A program made the position numbers and the translations under genes. Shown here piece after piece: positions 9,581 through 21,139 of a stretch of DNA of 64,000 bases. The notes beneath the pieces are model-generated. The model was not told where the DNA came from and did not search any database. It worked only from the letters and a program-made list of their open reading frames with translations. The stretch spans positions 251,893-315,892 of the forward strand of contig JAQFVV010000356.1 in NCBI GenBank assembly GCA_028023455.1. The letters run 5' to 3'. Positions within the stretch are counted from its first letter, which is position 1; every line of letters begins with the position of its first letter. The stretch is from Epiperipatus broadwayi. Taxonomy: Eukaryota; Onychophora; Udeonychophora; Euonychophora; Peripatidae.

Positions 9581-12240
9581 TACTATAAATCCATTTCTCA
9601 GCTTTAAAATATTTTATAGAAAATAGTAATTGCAAATAAACTAACTCCCTCTAATTATTAATAAAAAGTAACATCTATTTACTTTATGTCTGCAATGTAA
9701 GAAGATAAGTGTTTTGCATTTCTTCATAGCTAAAAAGAGTTCGTTTATATCTGATTCGATTTCAATATACTTTAAAACTGTGATTATTTAATATTTACAA
9801 TATGTATATAACAAACTTATATATTATGTAATCATTTCTTCTTCATTCTAAAATGAAATAGAACTATTCCATCTGTAAAGAGATAATGACATATCAAATC
9901 TGTTGTGTTTAAATGAATACTAAACCTGCTGCATTTAAATTAAAGCAGATTTTCACTTTATCATAAACAATCTCATAAAAACAGTATCAACATCCAACTA
10001 AAGACGTTCCTTTGATTTGTTTATTATTATTAAAATGTTTTTATTACAAGTAATATAAATCTTTTAGAGAAAAAGAATCTATTTTGGTAGTATTATTTTA
10101 TCTAATAGAATGTTCTTGTGTTGCACATTTTTAATTTAAATTTTTGTTATAATTATTTATAATATATATTTGTACATAAAATAATATATAATTATAGCAA
10201 ACTATATACATATTATAATTCATAGATAATTCATAATTGGTAGTCATTAATCCTGTAGAATATCTATAGGCTCATTGGACATTTGGGCAATGTAACATTT
10301 GTCATTGAACGGAAATACGTAGTATGTGGTCACTGGAAAGATATAAAATGTAAATAATAATGTCTAAAAAAAATTATATCTTCAAAGTGACCACATAATA
10401 TCTTTACTCATTTGAGAGCAAATGTGTTACTATCTCATATACAGTTAATTCTAAAGAAATATAAATTATAATACATTCTTCATCATCTATAAAGTCCTTC
10501 ACTTCAGTGTATAAAAATTAATATTAGTAGTTAATGAAACATGCCTAGATTATTTCAACTTATGGTTTGTATCCAAAAAGAGAAAATCTTGATAACTTTC
10601 TGATGTAAAAAACCCACAGAATTTTTCTTTCATGTAATATTAAAATAAGCTTTCTAATTGAAATTGGGTATCTGTTTTGTTAGTTACAAAGCAAAAAAAG
10701 GCAAAACAATATGCTCTTGCCATTTCTCATTTGTTGAATGTCAAACTGTGGCAGTCTTTTCTGTTTTGGTTGCTTTTTTTAATAATATTCAATTTCTGCT
10801 TTAAGTGCACTCAAGTATATCTAAAAAGTTTAAATATAATTTATTCATTTTATTTGCATTATAGCACATTTTATATCTGAATAATCAATTGTCTCTTCCA
10901 GTTTTCAATCTATTAAGCCCATTAAAATGTATTGGAATATGCAGTTTCTGCTTATTAAAACATTACCCAATTCATTTTAATTCTTTTATGTCCATTTCCA
11001 TTTTGAATTTTCTAAAAATAAATTTATAATATGTCTTTTTCATTAAGTTCAATAATGTCTTCTTTTATTTCTGTCTCCATAAATCATTTCTAGTATTTAA
11101 AGCTCAAGTGACTGTTTTAAAATATTTTTGAAGTGATTAAACATTCTATAATATAAATAAATATCCATTCTCTATTTGTTCATCATAATAAGAACTTGTT
11201 GGACTAGAACCTGAATTATTTTCTGTTAGGTTATCTAATTAAATTGATGAAGTAATATTGTTATTCTGCCTTTAATTTTATCTCTATAATGTTATCCATC
11301 AACTATCTTTCATTTTTAATAAAGCCTACTTTATAAATATATCCAACATGTGGTTCTTTCTTGTGAAATATGTATCCAGTTTTCAGATACATTATTTTTC
11401 CACTTTCTAATTCCATAAAGTCTGGCAGTCTTTCATTTAATATCTGATTGTTTTTTTTTTCAATATAAGCAATTTTTTGAATTTGAAAATAATCTCTAGT
11501 TATAGATAAAAATAAAAGGTCATTCTCAAATATTATACTAGTCTATAACACATTAATCATTGTTTCTCTGACTTCAGTTATCAACTATTGATTTAGCTGA
11601 CACCTTTAGAACTTCCAGAAAAGAAGAGCAACACATAGATCATGTTTATCATGATTGTTAATGAAAATATGTATTTATTCTGCATACAAACATTTAGTTT
11701 ACTTTTATGAAGCATGTTAAAATTCTAAATACAATATTTTAAGATCACAAATCTAATGGATATGTCTTCATTTGTGAAGAATATGATGCTTTTAAATCAA
11801 TTATTATAAAGACATATATTAGCTGGAGGAGCAGTGAAACAAGTAAACAACAATAGATTTCTTTAAAAAAGATTTTGTGGTGAACCCACATACAATTTTC
11901 ATAGGCCAGTTAGATTATATTTACATTAAAATCATTTTTAAATGGCAATTTAATAAAACACAATACTGAGTTTTTTTAATGTGAAGGTAAGATAATTACA
12001 TGTGGAATTACAATTAAACAAAGTATTAATTTTTTTTTAAAAAGTCTAAACAGAAAAAATTAAGACAGCATTACTAAATATACTATAATCATATTGATAG
12101 ATTAATATATATGCTAATCTATTTGATTAATTTGTATAATAATCCCAAATTTATCTTTAATTTTCTTTTCTATTATTTCTTTTTGTTATATGGGATTAGA
12201 ATAGCCATATTTGTTATGAATGGTTGTTAATAATAACAAT
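9581..12240. other. AT-rich non-coding DNA
   Basis: No supportable gene. Minus-strand frames between about 10.9 and 11.5 kb have a faint LINE-like look but no conserved motif I can defend. Confidence 0.45.
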
Positions 12241-12241
12241 T

Positions 12242-13110
12242 CCAAATTGCAGGGTCATGCCTCTTATATTTCAGCATTTCTGATGTTTTTCTTTATGTCA
12301 CACATCAACATAAAATATATGATAAAATGATTATTTCTTTTCAGAAAATAATAAATTTGACTGCATTTGATAGATATTTTTGTTTAATGCTGAAATAAAT
12401 TTTAAATGTTCACATTTTGTTTTTGTAAATATTAAAAAAATGAGATCACAATCAAAACAAAGAAGTTTCTTGTCATTGTTTCTAGAAAGATTATTTTCAG
12501 TTTATAAAATCAACTAAATAGATTTTATTTCGGATTTTTAAAAATGTGAATGAATATTTATTTATTTCTCTTATATCTAATGAATTATGCTTTAGAAGTT
12601 TTAATTTTTTGAATATTTATTGCAAAATTATGATATTTTCTTACTGTAAATATAACGTAGATTGTTTACGTCAAAACTAGAATTATCAAATTTGCTTTAG
12701 GCCGTAATTATATTAGCTGCTAATATAATGCTATACTTTTTAAAATAAAGTATTTCAAGTCAAAATAAGTTATTAATAATTTATATTTCTTGATATCTAA
12801 TAAATATAGTGCAAATTATTTTTAAAAAAATATTTAAAACCATAATAAATTTGCAAATAAACATGTTTTTGTGTCATTGGAAACTGCAATGTTGTAAAAT
12901 GCCAAACATTTTACAGCCTCAGCAAGAGACAATGGCTGAACATGTCAGGGTGGGACTTATGTTTATTGTAAGAGTGGGAATTTTGAATTTCCCACCTTTT
13001 ACCACACAATTTTCATGGAAAAATTTATTATAGTAAAATATACCATTTTAAATGCATTTTAACATATAATACTTACGAAAAAATTCACTAGGTGTTAAAT
13101 TGGCTAAAAG
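12242..13110 (+). repeat. 850-bp dispersed repeat, copy 2
   Basis: Inverted partner of 2626-3464 (see that entry). Here it ends just before the fold-back element at 13151. The 74-codon frame at 12809-13033 lies inside the repeat and is not conserved in the partner, so it is not treated as a gene. Confidence 0.75.
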
Positions 13111-13150
13111 ATTAAATAATTCAGTTTGACCACTTGTAAAGTTAATAATA

Positions 13151-13478
13151 GACACAGAGGCAAAACTCCCCATACAGTGCCACCATTCAGTGCAAGCCAG
13201 AATAATAAATAGATATAGGTAGATTTGTGCATAAAATCTCTATCTAATGCCTACTCATCCAATATCTCCAGACTAGTTTTTAGATTGTGGCTTTTATCAA
13301 TGAGATCCTTGGATCTGAGAGCACTACACCTAGATTTTAAGACATTATGCAACTAGTCTGGAGGATATTGGACAAGCTAGTATTAGATAAAGATTTTATG
13401 CACAAACCTTCCTGCATCCATTGATTACTCTGGATTACACTGAGTGGTGCTATTGTATGGAGAAGTGTGTCTCTGTGT
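13151..13478. mobile_element. Fold-back element FB1
   Basis: Two arms of about 128 bases (13151-13278 and 13351-13478) are imperfect reverse complements, separated by about 72 bases. Matching arm landmarks are ACACAGAG at the outer ends, TTTGTGCATAAAATCT in the middle and CTCCAGACTAGTT at the inner ends. There is no ORF. It looks like a non-autonomous fold-back/MITE-type element, related to the copies at 17.8-18.7 kb. Confidence 0.7.
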
Positions 13479-13529
13479 AAAAAGCTTATATAAGCATAAA
13501 GAATAATGATCATGTGATGTTTAGTTGTT

Positions 13530-14670
13530 AATAATAAATATACCATTAAAGTAAGTTATTTTTAACACTTCTTAAAAAAACTACCAATATATTGGAAAAA
13601 ATTACTAAAAGTGTGTTAGCTTCTAAACCTTCTTCATTTAGCAGATAGTTTTTTCAATATTATCTCTTACATTTATGGATTTAAATTCTAATACTCTCAG
13701 TAAGATATAAAAAATAAGATTGTTCAAGACTAATAAACTAACAAAATTTAAGAAAATCATAAGATAATATTACCCTTTTTCTGAATAGTCAAATGAAATC
13801 ACACTTACTAAATGGATATTAATTTTCTTCCATATACAGTATGGAAATACTGACATAAAATTTTAATCAAAAAGGGTCATTTTTTAGATTAGTAGTCATA
13901 TTTCTGGAATTAGTTGGATATGATAATAAAATATTTTCTAAATCTAATTTTAAATACTTTTGTTCAATATACTTGTGAGTAATCTCCTGATTTTTATTCC
14001 TAACATACAAAAAAATTAAATGCCTTTAGTAATTCATTCAAATTAAATGGCATAAATAATTTTGAAGTATATGAATGCAAACATATTTATTTATATATAC
14101 ATATGTTTCTGTTTTCTTATTGCATGTGTAATGTATTGTGGGTTGTTTTATAATAGCATGTTAAACCTGGCTGAGGGCATTATTTTTATGCTATCACACA
14201 GAAATATGCCATTTAGGCAGCCGTCTCTGCTATCGAACATTCTATTTCCAATGTGTAAGTGTAGAAATAGCCCATTTGTATGTGGTTGATGGCTATAGTC
14301 TACTTTCTATGCTAATAGCACAGAAACATGATGTTTATTAATCTTGCACCCAAGCTAGCATGTAAGCTTACAGCTCAGATTTGTGTTACGCATTTTTGAT
14401 GTACGATCAAATTTCACTTTTGGGTACAGTATTGTGTGATGGTGTCTGGAATTCCGAAGGTTAAAACTATTTTAATATTCATTAAGACCTTCTCTCCTTC
14501 TATCTCCCATGTTTTATGAATGTCTACTAACAATTATGAGCATTGTCTGCTGCTTCTGTAGCCCATATTTCCTCCTCAAAAAAGTCGGCAAGTGTAGGTG
14601 CGAGTGTGATTTCCATCAGATCACACTTCAAGTCATGTTTTTGCATGAACAACTGTGATCTTCGAAAAAT
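13530..14670. other. AT-rich non-coding DNA
   Basis: No gene seen until the Merlin-like transposase. Local GC rises from about 14.4 kb, so the Merlin element probably begins there. I could not identify its terminal inverted repeats. Confidence 0.4.
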
Positions 14671-14678
14671 GTCTGTAA

Positions 14679-15527
14679 AAGTTTCCGAACATCAAAGTTT
14701 GGGATTTGCCTTGCTCCCAAACTGATGCCATCACCTTTCTACAGCAGTATGGAGTAGTGTCATATGTGAAGAAGTGTGCAGGTGGAGAAGAGATGACATT
14801 ATACCATTGTGAAAGCTACCACTTCAAATGCAAGGTCAGTTCATGTGGACATCAGTGTTTGATTCGCCAAGGGACATGGCTGGAGGGATCACAGCTCGAT
14901 TTTGGGAGCCGTGAGGAGCTGACAGTGTCAAGGGCCATCTCCAACTTGAATCTGTGTCCAGGCTCCCTTGCATACTGGACCAATGGACTCCATGAGCTCT
15001 GTTGCGAGAGCTTAATGTCTTGGCTGTGCCATCAAATTGGTGGCCTGGACTCAATTTTTGAAGTTGATGAGACCTTGTTTAGCTGGTAAAAGAACCACCA
15101 GGGCATGGTTCTTCCACAGCAATGGATCTTCAGTGGAGTGTGCTGTGAGACCAGCGATTGCTTCATTGTGGCTGTTCCCTGTCAATCTGCAGCCACCCTT
15201 CTTCAGTCGATTCGGGAAAATGTCAAACCTAGATCAACTATTTTCTCAGACAGCTGGGAGGGTTATCAAACCAAAGAGCTTGAAGCTTCAGGTTTCAAAC
15301 ACCTGACTGTAAACCACAGGTACAACTTTGTGGACCCCAGCACAGGTGCGCACACACAAAACATCGAGCGCCTGTGGGGTCTGTTGAAATGGCACAAGAA
15401 GAAACAGCATGGCACAGCCAGATGCTCACTGTATACCTACCTGGCTGAGTTTATGTGGCAGCGTGTGCACAAGGGGGAAGACATCTTCCAGACCCTATTA
15501 TTAGAGCTTCGACTTGTTCCTGAATAG
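14679..15527 (+). pseudogene. Merlin-family (ISXO2-like DDE) transposase with one in-frame stop
   Basis: A DNA transposase of the Merlin/IS1016 group, which would cut and rejoin its own element ends. One frame runs from 14679 to the stop at 15525-15527, broken only by TAA at 15087. The N-terminal part reads ITFLQQYGVVSYVKKC and carries a Cys-rich segment (KCKVSSCG), a probable zinc-binding region. The DDE core is complete: D in FEVDETLFS (codon at 15067), D in IFSDSWEGY (15249), E in NIERLWG (15366), plus the typical VNHRYNFVDP block before the E. An upstream in-frame stop at 14676 means the true N-terminus is lost or in another frame. The ORF is clearly richer in G+C than its surroundings, which suggests fairly recent arrival. 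Confidence 0.85.
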
Positions 15528-17225
15528 CCAAATAAGTTTGTTTGTTTTAATTGTATATATTTTGACCATTTTATAATAAACCAATCAATTTTTGTTTTTG
15601 TAATGTAAACAAAAAAAAGTTGGTATTCAACCTTAGTTAAACCTTAACTTGTTAACAATTCAAAGCCCCCAAAAAAAATTGTTTGAAATTTTATTGATTT
15701 CACTGTTAAATGAAATATATATATTTATTTGTAATTAAATAAATAAAAAAAAACTGATTTGGTAGAATACAAAAACGAAAATAAGTAATTGAAAGAAATA
15801 AAAAACAATTACTTTTTAAATTCATTTTGATTTATGTATTTTTTTGCTAAAGATTTATTTGATTATTTTTTTTTTTACTTTTAATGTCATAAACAAACAA
15901 GAAAAAAAAAACCCGGCCCCGGCAACATCATATTTATCTTTGTTTACAAATAAACCACGCTGTCAGACAGTTTCAACATACTATTATAAAACAACCGTAT
16001 TGTGTTTCAGTAAACTTTATTAATTTTATTTGTTATGTAATCTTTTAATAATAATTAAATTTGATTTTTTAAAATAAATTAGAAATATAATTATGAATAT
16101 AAGAATTGAAGATGGATAATTAATATATTCCATTAGTGTTCACTTGTGGAAATATAAATAAGACATTAATTGATTATTAACAATTGTGAAGTTCATGACA
16201 ATATGAGGAAACATGCATGTCATTATTAAAAAGATGAAATCAAAATAAATGATTTTTTTTAAAAACTTTTTGTAACTGACATCATTAAAACAATATAAAA
16301 TCTGGAATGAATATGAATTGTATAGTTTCTAATCGAGATGGCAAAAATTGAATAATTGTTGACCGTATTTCAAAAGAATCTGTAAAAAACTAAAAAAAAA
16401 AAAGTGACTAAAGGAATTTTCTCAAGAATAATGTTAAACAGAGAAACTATGAATTTAATACTCTGGAATAAATTCAAAGTACCTTATTCTGTAATAATTG
16501 GTCATGATATTGTTATATTGACCTATAAATTAATAAGCACAATAAAGTGAAACAATTGTAAAAATATTTAAAATAAAATTTTAAAAAAGCATAGTAATAA
16601 TCTATGAAGTTATAAAGTTTATTTTTTTTTTTAAAAAAGTCAATTTTATAAAATAAAACATTTAATAAAAATTATCTGAAAGTTTAACTAGATTGGTTTA
16701 ATAAAAAAAACAGAAAACTTTGAATCTTTCTTGGCTTTCTGAATTTCTGCTTATTATAGAGTTTTAAAGTTCAATTGTTTCTAAAAAGGAAAATCACTTA
16801 GGATTCAAATTCATTTCCAAGAATACTGCTTGGCAGCGTTTTTTCAAAATTTAATGCCATCAATTTTGATTAACACCTCATTATTAATTATATATGAAGT
16901 TATATTACAACGAATATTCGCAATTTTTTTTTAATATCTTTTTTAATTATTAAAATGTTTGATACTAATCACTAAAGTTTAAATTGTAAAAATTCTTTCT
17001 ATTCTACACCCCCCCCCCTTTCTATCTTTACCCTTTTTATTTTTTTAACAAAAAGCATATTTTTAACATTAGAATAATTTACGAATATCACAATTTGTAT
17101 ATGCAATGTACTTTACTTATACTAAGTTATTCATAAGCTTGTAATTAGTATTTTTTTTCTACCCATTTCTTTTCAATACAGTAGATTATTATAAATTGTT
17201 ATTTTTCTTTTTATTTTTTTTTTCC
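15528..17225. other. AT-rich non-coding DNA
   Basis: Downstream of the Merlin ORF; its 3' terminal repeat should lie in the first few hundred bases but I could not pin it. The rest is homopolymer-rich and shows no gene. Confidence 0.45.
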
Positions 17226-17234
17226 ATATGTCAT

Positions 17235-17325
17235 AGCATCGGTCGGGATGCGAACCCACAACCGTCTGCAAACAACTACTTCCTTGCAAGGCGGGTGTGG
17301 AGACCTCTCGGCTAACAACTTCTTA
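17235..17325 (-). repeat. tRNA-like sequence (tRNA-derived SINE head or tRNA pseudogene)
   Basis: On the minus strand there is a Pol III A box-like TTAGCCGAGAGG (17304-17315) and a B box GGTTCGCATCCC (17245-17256) at tRNA spacing with a long variable-arm-like stretch between. A CTTGCAA loop sits where an anticodon loop would be (TGC), but its stem pairs poorly. No matching acceptor stem is visible. A SINE head or tRNA-derived pseudogene fits better than a working tRNA. Confidence 0.5.
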
Positions 17326-17329
17326 ATTA

Positions 17330-17820
17330 ATAAAATGATTTTTGAATATCACGTTTTTTGTACATGCATACATATAACCGTCACTTGTAATCAAATATGA
17401 CCATTGCATTTCAAAGGAAAAAAAACTGTTTTAAAAATAAGTTTTACAATAACTATAGATTATAATCTATGAAACACAAATATGCCCATATGTAAAAAGT
17501 GCTGGTGTATTTTTTGTTTGTTTGATATTTTGTGATACTGACATTTAATTTCTTCAGCACAAAGATTTTCTTCCTGAAATACTTCAACACCATGTCTAAT
17601 TATAGCTATCCAATATATTTTATTCTGCAGTATATATTCTCAATGGAAGTAATCAATATCACACTTCTTTAAAATGACTTTGCAATAATCCTTATAATGT
17701 AAATGATGTCTACCTAACCCACAGAAATCATATTAAAATTCATCATAAAAACTCTTTGAGGAAATTTTATATCATTCATTTGTTCTAAAATAGTAATAAT
17801 TTTCTCCATACAATTTTATT
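17330..17820. other. AT-rich non-coding DNA
   Basis: No gene or clear repeat seen. Confidence 0.45.
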
Positions 17821-17823
17821 ATC

Positions 17824-18570
17824 TAGTGCAAGTCACAGTAATCGATAGATTTCAGAACATTTGTGAATTTAAATCCCTAATCTAGTGCCTACTCATCCAA
17901 TATCCTTAATTTAGTTTTTAAATAATGAATGTCATCAGTGAGGAATCTTAGATCTGAGAGAAATTCATCTAAACCTTTAGATATAATGTATCTCTCCAGC
18001 AACTAACTATCTTTTTCCTATTTAGTTAAGTATAAAGCAATGAGCCAAAATGAACAATAATGTTTTTAATACAAACTAATTTGCCTGTATAGTCATATAC
18101 ATCTAAACCCAGTTCAGTCTCATATATTTTGGTGCCTTTGGTTTTTTAATAACCATAGTCACCAACATTTTTTTTTTTGCACAAATTGTTAAAATAGTAG
18201 AAACTTAAACAATATTGTTGCCTGATGCAAGCTATAGTAATCAGTAGATGTCAGAAAGTTTGTGCATTTAAATTACCATCTAGTATCTACTCTTTCAATA
18301 TCCCTAGACTAGTTTTTAGCTTATGACTATCATTCATGCAGAGCCTTAGATATAAGAGCAATGTACCTAGACCTTTGAATCTAATGCATTGCTGTAGCAA
18401 GTACCTTTGACCTCTTTAGTTAACTGTAAAGCAATAAGCTGAAAATGAAACCACAGTAATGTTTTCAATCCAAGATAATTTGCCTGTATAAGCATACAGA
18501 TCTGAACTCAATTCAATATCTATATATTTTGGTTGCATTGACTTTTTTAAAACATAATCACAAACATCCC
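17824..18570. repeat. Tandem duplication of about 400 bp holding fold-back arms
   Basis: 17824-18180 and 18222-18570 align in direct orientation. Shared landmarks are TGCAAG at the start, TCTAGTGCCTACT/TCTAGTATCTACT, AGACCTTT/AAACCTTTAGAT, TTAGTTAA, AATTTGCCTGTAT and CATATATTTTGG. Each unit begins with a left arm of the fold-back family seen at 13.15 kb. Only the second unit is followed by a right arm. Confidence 0.65.
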
Positions 18571-18661
18571 AAACTAGTCTGGAGATATGGGATGAATAAG
18601 CACCAGATATAGATTTAAATGCATAAACTTTCTGAAATATACTGAGTATTATAGCTTGCAC
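18225..18661. mobile_element. Fold-back element FB2
   Basis: Arms 18225-18314 and 18572-18661 are imperfect reverse complements. Both contain GCAAGCTATA at the outer end, CAGAAAGTTT and GCATTTAAAT in the middle, and CTAGACTAGTT/CAGACTAGTT inside. The arms share sequence with FB1 (AACTAGTCTGGAGATAT type). The ATCATGTGATGTTT segment that follows recurs at 13.5 kb and, inverted, at 9.45 kb, so it may mark the family terminus. Confidence 0.65.
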
Positions 18662-18739
18662 TAATTGGAATTACTATATGAAGAGAGTTGCTATTTTAAT
18701 AGCTTGTGCAAGAAAAGAAATGGTAATCATGTGATGTTT

Positions 18740-19430
18740 TATTTGTTTCATGTTCATTCCAGACAAAGATATGATTTTCCATTTGTAAGCTCTATAGTAT
18801 GACATCCAGTAAATTGAAAAACATATTGATCAAGCATCTTTAAATGAACATTTTCTACTGACATTATATTGCTTTGATAAAATATCCATGTCTTCTTTTT
18901 ATACAATAAATTAGATAAAATAACAGCTGTATATGCAGATTATATGGTTGCAGTAGTTATCTTCCTGCAATAAAATATTTTAATTAATTAAAAGCAGCCA
19001 CAACACATTGGAATTTGTGTTATATTTTAACATTTAAGTACATTTTTCTACTTATAAAATTTCCAAGGTATTTAAACTAATTTACATATTTACCTTGATA
19101 ACCAGCCAATCAAAGTTATTGATAATTTTTTTTTGACAGTGATTGATTAAAAAAACGTCAGGTTTTTGAAGAGGCTTTTAAACATCAATTTGTAAACCAA
19201 TGTCTTTAAATGCTACATTCAAATTAAAAATTCCATCAACAAATTTATACTGCATCTTGGTCCCATTTTTATTAACCCATTTACACAAATACTTCCCAAG
19301 ACAACTGTTAGTTTTTTTATGTGGGTGTGTACATATATTGATTTTATAATATATTAAAATGTTGTCATTAATTTAAAAAGTTATCTTTTTATTTATAAAA
19401 ATAAATTAAATTATCATTGTGTTTATCATT
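18740..19430. other. AT-rich non-coding DNA
   Basis: No gene or recognisable element. Confidence 0.45.
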
Positions 19431-19432
19431 GT

Positions 19433-19940
19433 GGAATTGAAAGTTCCATGTGCAATCATTATTACATCTGATTGGCTGTCACATAAGCATTTTTAAGGTG
19501 CATCTGTTAAAGGTTTCAGCCTTTCATGTTATTATTATATCATCTATTCATGCTTAATAAATTTAATATATTTACATTTGTTACTATCACTTCATTAGAT
19601 TTGAAAATTACTTCGTAGTAAATCGAAAGATTTCACGTTGTTTATTTATATATAATATTTAGTGATTTAAATGTGAAGGTGTTTTAAGCTTCACACTCTT
19701 AGTTCAGAATGTTTGAGTCTGGCTTATTTATATATAAATTTAAGTAAAGAAGAAGGTGGTTCCATCTTTTACTCATATTTCTGGCTTGTGTTTTTGAATT
19801 GTGAGTTCCATGTGCAGTCATTATTAAATCTGATTGGATGTCACATAAGCATTTTTAAGGCACATCTGTTAAAGGTTTCAGCTTTTCGCGTTATTATTAT
19901 ATCATCTGCTTGCGCTTAATAAATGTAATATATTTACATT
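19433..19940. repeat. Direct duplication of a 145-bp block
   Basis: 19433-19579 and 19796-19940 are strongly similar: AGTTCCATGTGCA, TCTGATTGG, TGTCACATAAGCATTTTTAAGG, CATCTGTTAAAGGTTTCAGC, TTATTATTATATCATCT. About 215 bases separate them. The GATTGG box resembles an inverted CCAAT box, but nothing shows promoter use. Confidence 0.7.
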
Positions 19941-19974
19941 ATGTTTATAATGAACAACAACTCTTTTATGATAA

Positions 19975-20215
19975 CATAGCTATTTTCTTTACATAAAAAA
20001 AGCCACTTTGCTTAGTTTCTCAGCAGATTTTTTTTTTCACAAGTTTATTGAGTTTGATATTTTTCCAGCATCTTTTTACCTATTTCCTGTTTTTCTTTTT
20101 ATTAGCGAAAACGTTCATTAAGATTACATGATCTAATCCCTGTGTCAGACATTAAATATGTTTTTGCATAATTGATTCGCCATTAGATAGTGTTGCCATT
20201 TAATTTTGGGTCTGT
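19975..20215 (+). repeat. Dispersed repeat with coding-like segment, copy B
   Basis: Partner of 7845-8115. The frame equivalent to copy A reads RKRSL then LIPVSDIKYVFA before stops, so the coding-like similarity covers about 25 residues and then breaks. It starts shortly after the second 145-bp block. Confidence 0.45.
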
Positions 20216-20219
20216 CATA

Positions 20220-20815
20220 AACTGCCTGGGATTTTATGAATCAAGACAATTTAAATCTGCATTGTGGTATATTTTTAAACTAGCATATTAATTTAACTTA
20301 AAATTCAATCAAATGTATATCTTCTCACATCAAATATTAATGACTTATAGAGACTATCTATAAATTCATCCATAATGATAAAAACTGATTTTTTTCTTAA
20401 GTTCAACTTCTGGATCATGAAAAATTATCGATTATGACATTAATAAAAAAAAACATACAGTAATCTAAATATTTATGAAATTACCAAAGTTGAATCACTT
20501 TTAAATAATCAACATTAAACATTAAAAATGATCATTTGATTCGCTCTTCATCATTGCATACATAACTTTCTTATTTAGCTCTAAAGATGATTATCTGTTT
20601 TGGTTACTTATCTATCTTTCTATTAAATAATCAACATTAAATATTAAGAATAATTATTTGTTTTGATTAATATCATAATACTGATATTTTTAATAAAGAA
20701 ATATTTTTAAAAAGTGGATTCAAGATTTAAAATTATTAATGTTATTTAATATGTAATAAACATTTTTAAACATTTATTTCTTTATTGATAATTTCAATAG
20801 CCCGTTCCACATTCA
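20220..20815. other. AT-rich non-coding DNA
   Basis: Several loosely repeated blocks around AATAATCAACATTAAA (20500-20650); no gene. Confidence 0.4.
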
Positions 20816-20816
20816 C

Positions 20817-21021
20817 TTACTAAGAATAATTTTTGCAATTACTCTCATAACAAGACATTTTTAAAAATTTGCAAATAATTTTGCTTTTCATTTATCAATG
20901 CCCATTCATTCTCCCTTTATCAAACTGAATGAATGGGCATTGATAAATGAAAAGTAAAATCATTTACAAGTTTATTAAAATATCTCGTTATAAGACTGCC
21001 TGCAAAAATAATTCTTAGTAA
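20817..21021. mobile_element. Palindromic MITE-like element, about 205 bp
   Basis: The ends TTACTAAGAATAATTTTTGCA and its reverse complement (21001-21021) bracket long arms. The inner arm TTTTCATTTATCAATG / CCCATTCATTC is repeated inverted without a mismatch I can see at 20927-20954, around a loop of about 15 bases. The element is one big hairpin with no ORF. I could not identify a target duplication with confidence. Confidence 0.75.
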
Positions 21022-21067
21022 TATATTTGGAAGGAGAACATTCTGTGATATGATTATTTCTTTATTG

Positions 21068-21097
21068 CATATATATATATATATATATTGTAACCTA

Positions 21098-21136
<39 letters not shown>
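21068..21136. repeat. Two (AT)n runs
   Basis: (AT)n at 21068-21089 and 21101-21136 separated by a short TGTAACCTAATA spacer. Confidence 0.85.
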
Positions 21137-21138
<2 letters not shown>

Positions 21139-21139
21139 G

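Noticed and set aside
10880-11500. Possible minus-strand LINE endonuclease
   Set aside because: A few suggestive residues but no catalytic motif and too many stops; not enough to call.
12809-13033. 74-codon open frame
   Set aside because: It lies inside the 850-bp repeat, and the frame is not kept in the inverted partner at 2.6-3.5 kb.
14543-14725. 60-codon frame overlapping the Merlin N-terminus
   Set aside because: It is in a different frame from the transposase and lacks its N-terminal pattern; at most it shows where the frame was lost.
17235-17325. Functional tRNA-Ala from the TGC-containing loop
   Set aside because: Anticodon stem pairs poorly and there is no matching acceptor stem.
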